From contig CBFIHA010000004.1 of the NCBI GenBank assembly GCA_965662195.1, positions 1 to 64,000 of the forward strand: a stretch of 64,000 nt of DNA. The letters are read 5' to 3'. Source of the stretch: UBA1268 sp965662195. Lineage in GTDB: Bacteria; Planctomycetota; Planctomycetia; Pirellulales; UBA1268. The notes under the pieces were generated by a model that saw only the letters and a program-made list of their open reading frames with translations, was not told where the DNA came from and ran no database searches. A program made the translations under genes and the position numbers. This document shows, one piece after another, positions 61,345 through 64,000 of the stretch. How positions within the stretch are numbered: the first letter of the stretch is position 1; the number at the start of each line of letters is the position of its first letter.

Positions 61345-62447
61345 ACCTGCCCTTTCCCTTCGGCTTTCCGGCGGCAACGCAGCTCTACCTGGTGCTGCTG
61401 GTGACCACGCTGCTGGTGCACATGGTCTTCATGCACTACGTTCTGGCCGGGACGGCCTATCTGGCCTGCGGCCGGCTGTTTGGCCGGCGGCGGTCAGCCG
61501 ACTGTGGCTGGCAGCAGCAGCTGGTTGACTGGCTGCCCTTCGCCACAGGGCTGGCGATTACCGCCGGCGTCGCCCCGCTGCTCTTCGTACAGATTCTCTA
61601 CCAGCGGGAGTTCTACACCGCCAATCTGCTGCTCTCCCACCGCTGGATGGCGATCCTGCCGGTCCTGCTGGTCTGTTTCTATCTCCTCTACCTGCAGAAG
61701 TCGTCCTGGATTGGCAGGCGGGCCTGGGCCTGGCGGATCGGGGTGATCTGGCTGGCATTCGCCGGTTTCGGCTTCATTGCCTGGAGTTGGACTGAGAACC
61801 ACCTGCTGTCACTCGATGAATCTGCCTGGGCCGAACTCTACGCAGTGGGAGGCTTGCGGTATGCGACGGCGGGGCTGTTGCCGCGGCTGGCTGCCTGGTT
61901 CCTGCTGGCGTTTCCAACGCTGGCGGTTGAGCTGTTTTGGCAGGGATGGCTCTGCGGCGAGCCACTCGATCGGCCAGCGTCCGAGTCGACCCGGGTGCTG
62001 GGCCTGGCCCCGGTGCAGCGGCTGGCCGTGATGGGGCTGGCCGGGCTGGTCGGCGGGACGGTGGCATTGGTGGCCTATGCAGCCACCCTACCGGCCGAGA
62101 CCCGGGCGGCGGTGACCGGGCCGCTCGGCTTCTGGTGGCTACTGGCCTTGGGCCTTGGGTTTTGCCTGCAGGCTGCTGTCTGGGGTGAAGCTCTCTGGGC
62201 CGGCCGGCTGGGCAGGCCGCTGGCTGGCCTGCTGACCGCCGGCTGGCTGCTGGGCCTGGCTGGTCTGCTTGCTGTTCGCGAGGTGATCCGGCTCGAGGCG
62301 GTCGATCTTGAGGCCCTGTTGCCGCAGCATGAGCGGGCGGCAGGCATTGGTGGTTTCCCGGTGTTTTTGATTTTTGCCACCCTCAGCGCCGCCGCGATCA
62401 GCTGGTGCGTGGTCACGGTTCGGCGGGGATTGTCCAGCCGTGTCTGA
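61341..62447 (+). CDS. Membrane partner subunit of the CydA-like oxidase
   Basis: A 368-aa protein with about nine hydrophobic helices, for example LVLLVTTLLVHMVFMHYVLAG, ILPVLLVCFYLLYL and LAVMGLAGLVGGTVALVAYA. It begins by an ATGA overlap with the CydA-like gene, which argues strongly for a two-subunit complex, in the position of CydB. I cannot match it to CydB by motif. His27 and His32 in VHMVFMHYV could bind haem, but this is a guess. No regulator is seen; the pair has its own upstream region inside the relic zone. Confidence 0.7.
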   Translation: MNLPFPFGFPAATQLYLVLLVTTLLVHMVFMHYVLAGTAYLACGRLFGRRRSADCGWQQQLVDWLPFATGLAITAGVAPLLFVQILYQREFYTANLLLSHRWMAILPVLLVCFYLLYLQKSSWIGRRAWAWRIGVIWLAFAGFGFIAWSWTENHLLSLDESAWAELYAVGGLRYATAGLLPRLAAWFLLAFPTLAVELFWQGWLCGEPLDRPASESTRVLGLAPVQRLAVMGLAGLVGGTVALVAYAATLPAETRAAVTGPLGFWWLLALGLGFCLQAAVWGEALWAGRLGRPLAGLLTAGWLLGLAGLLAVREVIRLEAVDLEALLPQHERAAGIGGFPVFLIFATLSAAAISWCVVTVRRGLSSRV

Positions 62448-62488
62448 CGGTACGTGCCCGCACCGGCTGGGGGTTGCCCGGCAGTCAA

Positions 62489-63757
62489 TCAGACGGACGC
62501 AGGCTGTCCGCTGCTGGTGAGCAGCCAGTCGACAAATGCAACCGGATCGAGTTGTCGCCGGTAATCATCCGACACCGCGCCAGCCGCTGCCGCAAAGGCA
62601 TCGGGCTGGTGCATGAAGGCTTCGAGTGCCGCGGCGAGTGAACCCACGTCACCATAGGCGATTGGGATCGCATAGCTGTTGCCGGAGGCTGCGGCCTGCT
62701 CACCGGCGATGAAGGCCTGTAGTTCACCAGGGCAATGGTTCTCAATGGCAGCGGTCTGTGCCCGGTGTGAGCGGTCGATGGCATCAGCCAATCCTGCGAG
62801 ATCCTGCCGGTCGATCGCAGCCCAGCAGGCCAGACTCGCCGCCTGCATAGTGTCGATGAAGGTGGTAAACGAGTGGGAATCGGTGCGCGGCCGAATCTGG
62901 AGGTCGGGGGGTCGGTCCCAGGCATGGCGAAGGTAGACGTGGCCCTCGAGCCACGTCAGTGTGGTCTCATCCAGCCGCTGTTCAATGGTGTCCGGAAAGA
63001 AACCACCTGCCGGATAGGTGAACAGATTCGCTCCGTAGCCGGTGATGCCCCGTGCATCGAGACTGCCGGAAAGGTAGTCGTGACGATGCGGTGGATTTTC
63101 CAGGCAAAAGATGATCTCCGCCAGTTTGTCGGGCGAGTACCTGGCCGGGAGCTGACAGCCGAAGTATTGCTGCACGGTTTTGCGGGTGCTGGTTGCCATC
63201 CCCGACCTCTCTCGCAGCCCTGAAAAGCCTTCGATCGACAGCACGACCAGGCTGCCGCCTCCGGTCGATGTCCGCCGGTTGATGGCCGGCTGATCCATGA
63301 AGCCGCTGCAGAGGCTCAGTCGGGTGGGGAGGTAATCGCCGCTGGCAATCTGTGTGGTCGAAGTCGGTCTGTCCGGATCGAAGTGGTCACGGGGAAAGAC
63401 CCGGTACTCCACACCCCGCTGCCGACAGGCTGCTCGTTTTTCGATGGTGTCGCCGTCCTCATTGATGACGAAGATGTCAGGCCGGATCAGGTCAATGTGT
63501 TCAAGAAATCCGAGGGAGCTGGGGTCTTCCACAATGTCGACCCAGTGCACGATCCGCAGATTAGCCAACAGGTACTTTCGTTCCTGCTCGGAATAGGCCG
63601 GTGATTTTCCTTTCTGCCGAATGATCGACTGATCCGAGCCGAGTGAAACATAGAGGTCCCCAAGTGCCGCAGCCTTCGAAAGGAATACCACATGGCTGGC
63701 ATGGAGCAGGTCAAAGCAGCCTGCCACCATCACTTTTGGTCGGGGAAGGGTGTTCAT
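62489..63757 (-). CDS. Cytidylyltransferase-GHMP-kinase-like fusion protein
   Basis: Start placed at the ATG at 63755-63757 (MNTLPRPKVMVAGCFD), 422 aa. Residues about 8-140 are a nucleotidyltransferase of the glycerol-3-phosphate cytidylyltransferase type: VAGCFDLLHASHVVFL replaces the first Gly of HxGH with Ser, and the later KGKSPAYSEQERKYLLANL stands for the second motif. Residues about 160-422 look like a GHMP kinase: TRLSLCSGFMDQPAIN, GMATSTRKTV in the place of the ATP-binding GLGSS loop, and SGSLDARGITGYGAN. The pairing suggests activation of a sugar or sugar alcohol (phosphorylation plus nucleotidyl transfer) for a surface glycan. The GT61-like gene upstream on the same strand supports that. 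Confidence 0.7.
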   Translation of the reverse strand: MNTLPRPKVMVAGCFDLLHASHVVFLSKAAALGDLYVSLGSDQSIIRQKGKSPAYSEQERKYLLANLRIVHWVDIVEDPSSLGFLEHIDLIRPDIFVINEDGDTIEKRAACRQRGVEYRVFPRDHFDPDRPTSTTQIASGDYLPTRLSLCSGFMDQPAINRRTSTGGGSLVVLSIEGFSGLRERSGMATSTRKTVQQYFGCQLPARYSPDKLAEIIFCLENPPHRHDYLSGSLDARGITGYGANLFTYPAGGFFPDTIEQRLDETTLTWLEGHVYLRHAWDRPPDLQIRPRTDSHSFTTFIDTMQAASLACWAAIDRQDLAGLADAIDRSHRAQTAAIENHCPGELQAFIAGEQAAASGNSYAIPIAYGDVGSLAAALEAFMHQPDAFAAAAGAVSDDYRRQLDPVAFVDWLLTSSGQPASV

Positions 63758-63803
63758 GCTGCTGGGCCAACCGTTGTTGTTGGTGGTGGGAAATGATTGG
63801 CAG

Positions 63804-64000
63804 TCAGCCTGCCTGGTCAATCACCGCATCGATCACCTGAGCAAATGCCTTTGGTTCGAACGCGACGTTTCGGTCGGGCAGATCCTGACTGACGTGGTAG
63901 TAGCTCCGCATGCCCACCAGGGACGCAATCCTGGCAAAGCAGAACTCAACCCACCGTGGCGAGAACAGTTCGAGCACGCAGGCTCCAGCGGCACAGAAGA
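63804..64000 (-). CDS. C-terminal end of a GT61-like glycosyltransferase (partial)
   Basis: The minus strand is open from the right edge to the TGA at 63804-63806. It encodes 65 residues including ACVLELFSPRWVEFCFARIA and then SLVGMRSYYHV. This matches the C-terminus of DUF563/GT61 glycosyltransferases, where GxxVIELFSP is followed by a YYY-like block. The start lies beyond the window. It ends 47 bp before the cytidylyltransferase-kinase gene, so the two are probably in one operon. Confidence 0.7.
   Translation of the reverse strand, partial: FCAAGACVLELFSPRWVEFCFARIASLVGMRSYYHVSQDLPDRNVAFEPKAFAQVIDAVIDQAG

Noticed and set aside
1..64000. CRISPR array or cas genes
   Set aside because: No regularly spaced direct repeats and no Cas-like proteins were seen on reading through the window.

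Overview
The window is GC-rich bacterial chromosome and reads as a planctomycete, most likely a Pirellulales-type organism. The evidence is the lineage-typical proteins: a DUF1592/DUF1588/DUF1585 cytochrome paired with a DUF1552 protein, a DUF1559 prepilin-like protein, a DUF1571 protein, FkbM methyltransferases, and very large secreted proteins with no recognisable enzyme domain. No rRNA, no convincing tRNA, no CRISPR array and no intact insertion sequence was found.

Layout. (1) 0.3-7.3 kb, minus strand: a planctomycete surface/cytochrome operon running from a membrane-anchored (anti-)sigma-like gene broken by a 17-bp tandem duplication, through DUF1559, a lipoprotein and DUF1552, to DUF1592. 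An antitoxin and a truncated MazF/PemK-type toxin sit on the opposite strand between the last two genes. (2) 7.6-13.2 kb, minus strand: a YhaN-like SMC ATPase, an SbcD/YhaO-like partner that has lost its catalytic histidines, and an unknown gene. (3) 13.2-24.5 kb, plus strand: an inositol-monophosphatase-family enzyme, then two giant tandem secreted/membrane proteins of 1213 and 2194 aa; DUF1571 faces them. (4) 25.9-32.3 kb: MBL hydrolase, PlsC, CdsA (phospholipid synthesis), a secreted HExxH peptidase, a LysM protein, RsmH and QueA. (5) 32.5-42.7 kb: a sulfotransferase with a less GC-rich look, a Nudix protein, cysteine desulfurase plus A-type Fe-S carrier, CobL, a PIG-L deacetylase, a small membrane protein, and two FAD oxidoreductases around an aldehyde dehydrogenase. 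(6) 42.8-51 kb: Bcp peroxiredoxin, a TetR-HlyD-RND efflux operon, a relic of an ABC-F ATPase, a spermidine-synthase-like protein and a secreted eukaryote-like cyclophilin. (7) 51.5-58.5 kb, minus strand: a glycan operon (GDP-mannose 4,6-dehydratase, two methyltransferases, glycosyltransferases and a coupled coiled-coil protein). (8) 58.5-59.9 kb: a graveyard of mobile DNA holding a gene tail, a 160-bp MITE-like element, a decayed IS91-like transposase, and a decayed copy of the 3' end of the RND pump gene found 11 kb upstream. (9) 59.9-62.4 kb: a CydA-like oxidase subunit with a C-terminal haem c domain and its membrane partner. (10) 62.5-64 kb, minus strand: a cytidylyltransferase/GHMP-kinase-like fusion and the end of a GT61-like glycosyltransferase, which suggests the glycan locus continues past the window.

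The observations most worth following are the pseudo-nuclease partner of the YhaN ATPase, the haem-c cytochrome bd-like pair, the RND-tail duplication beside an IS91-like relic, and the GDP-mannose dehydratase whose catalytic Tyr is Asp. All calls rest on reading the sequence and on remembered family motifs; no database search was run.
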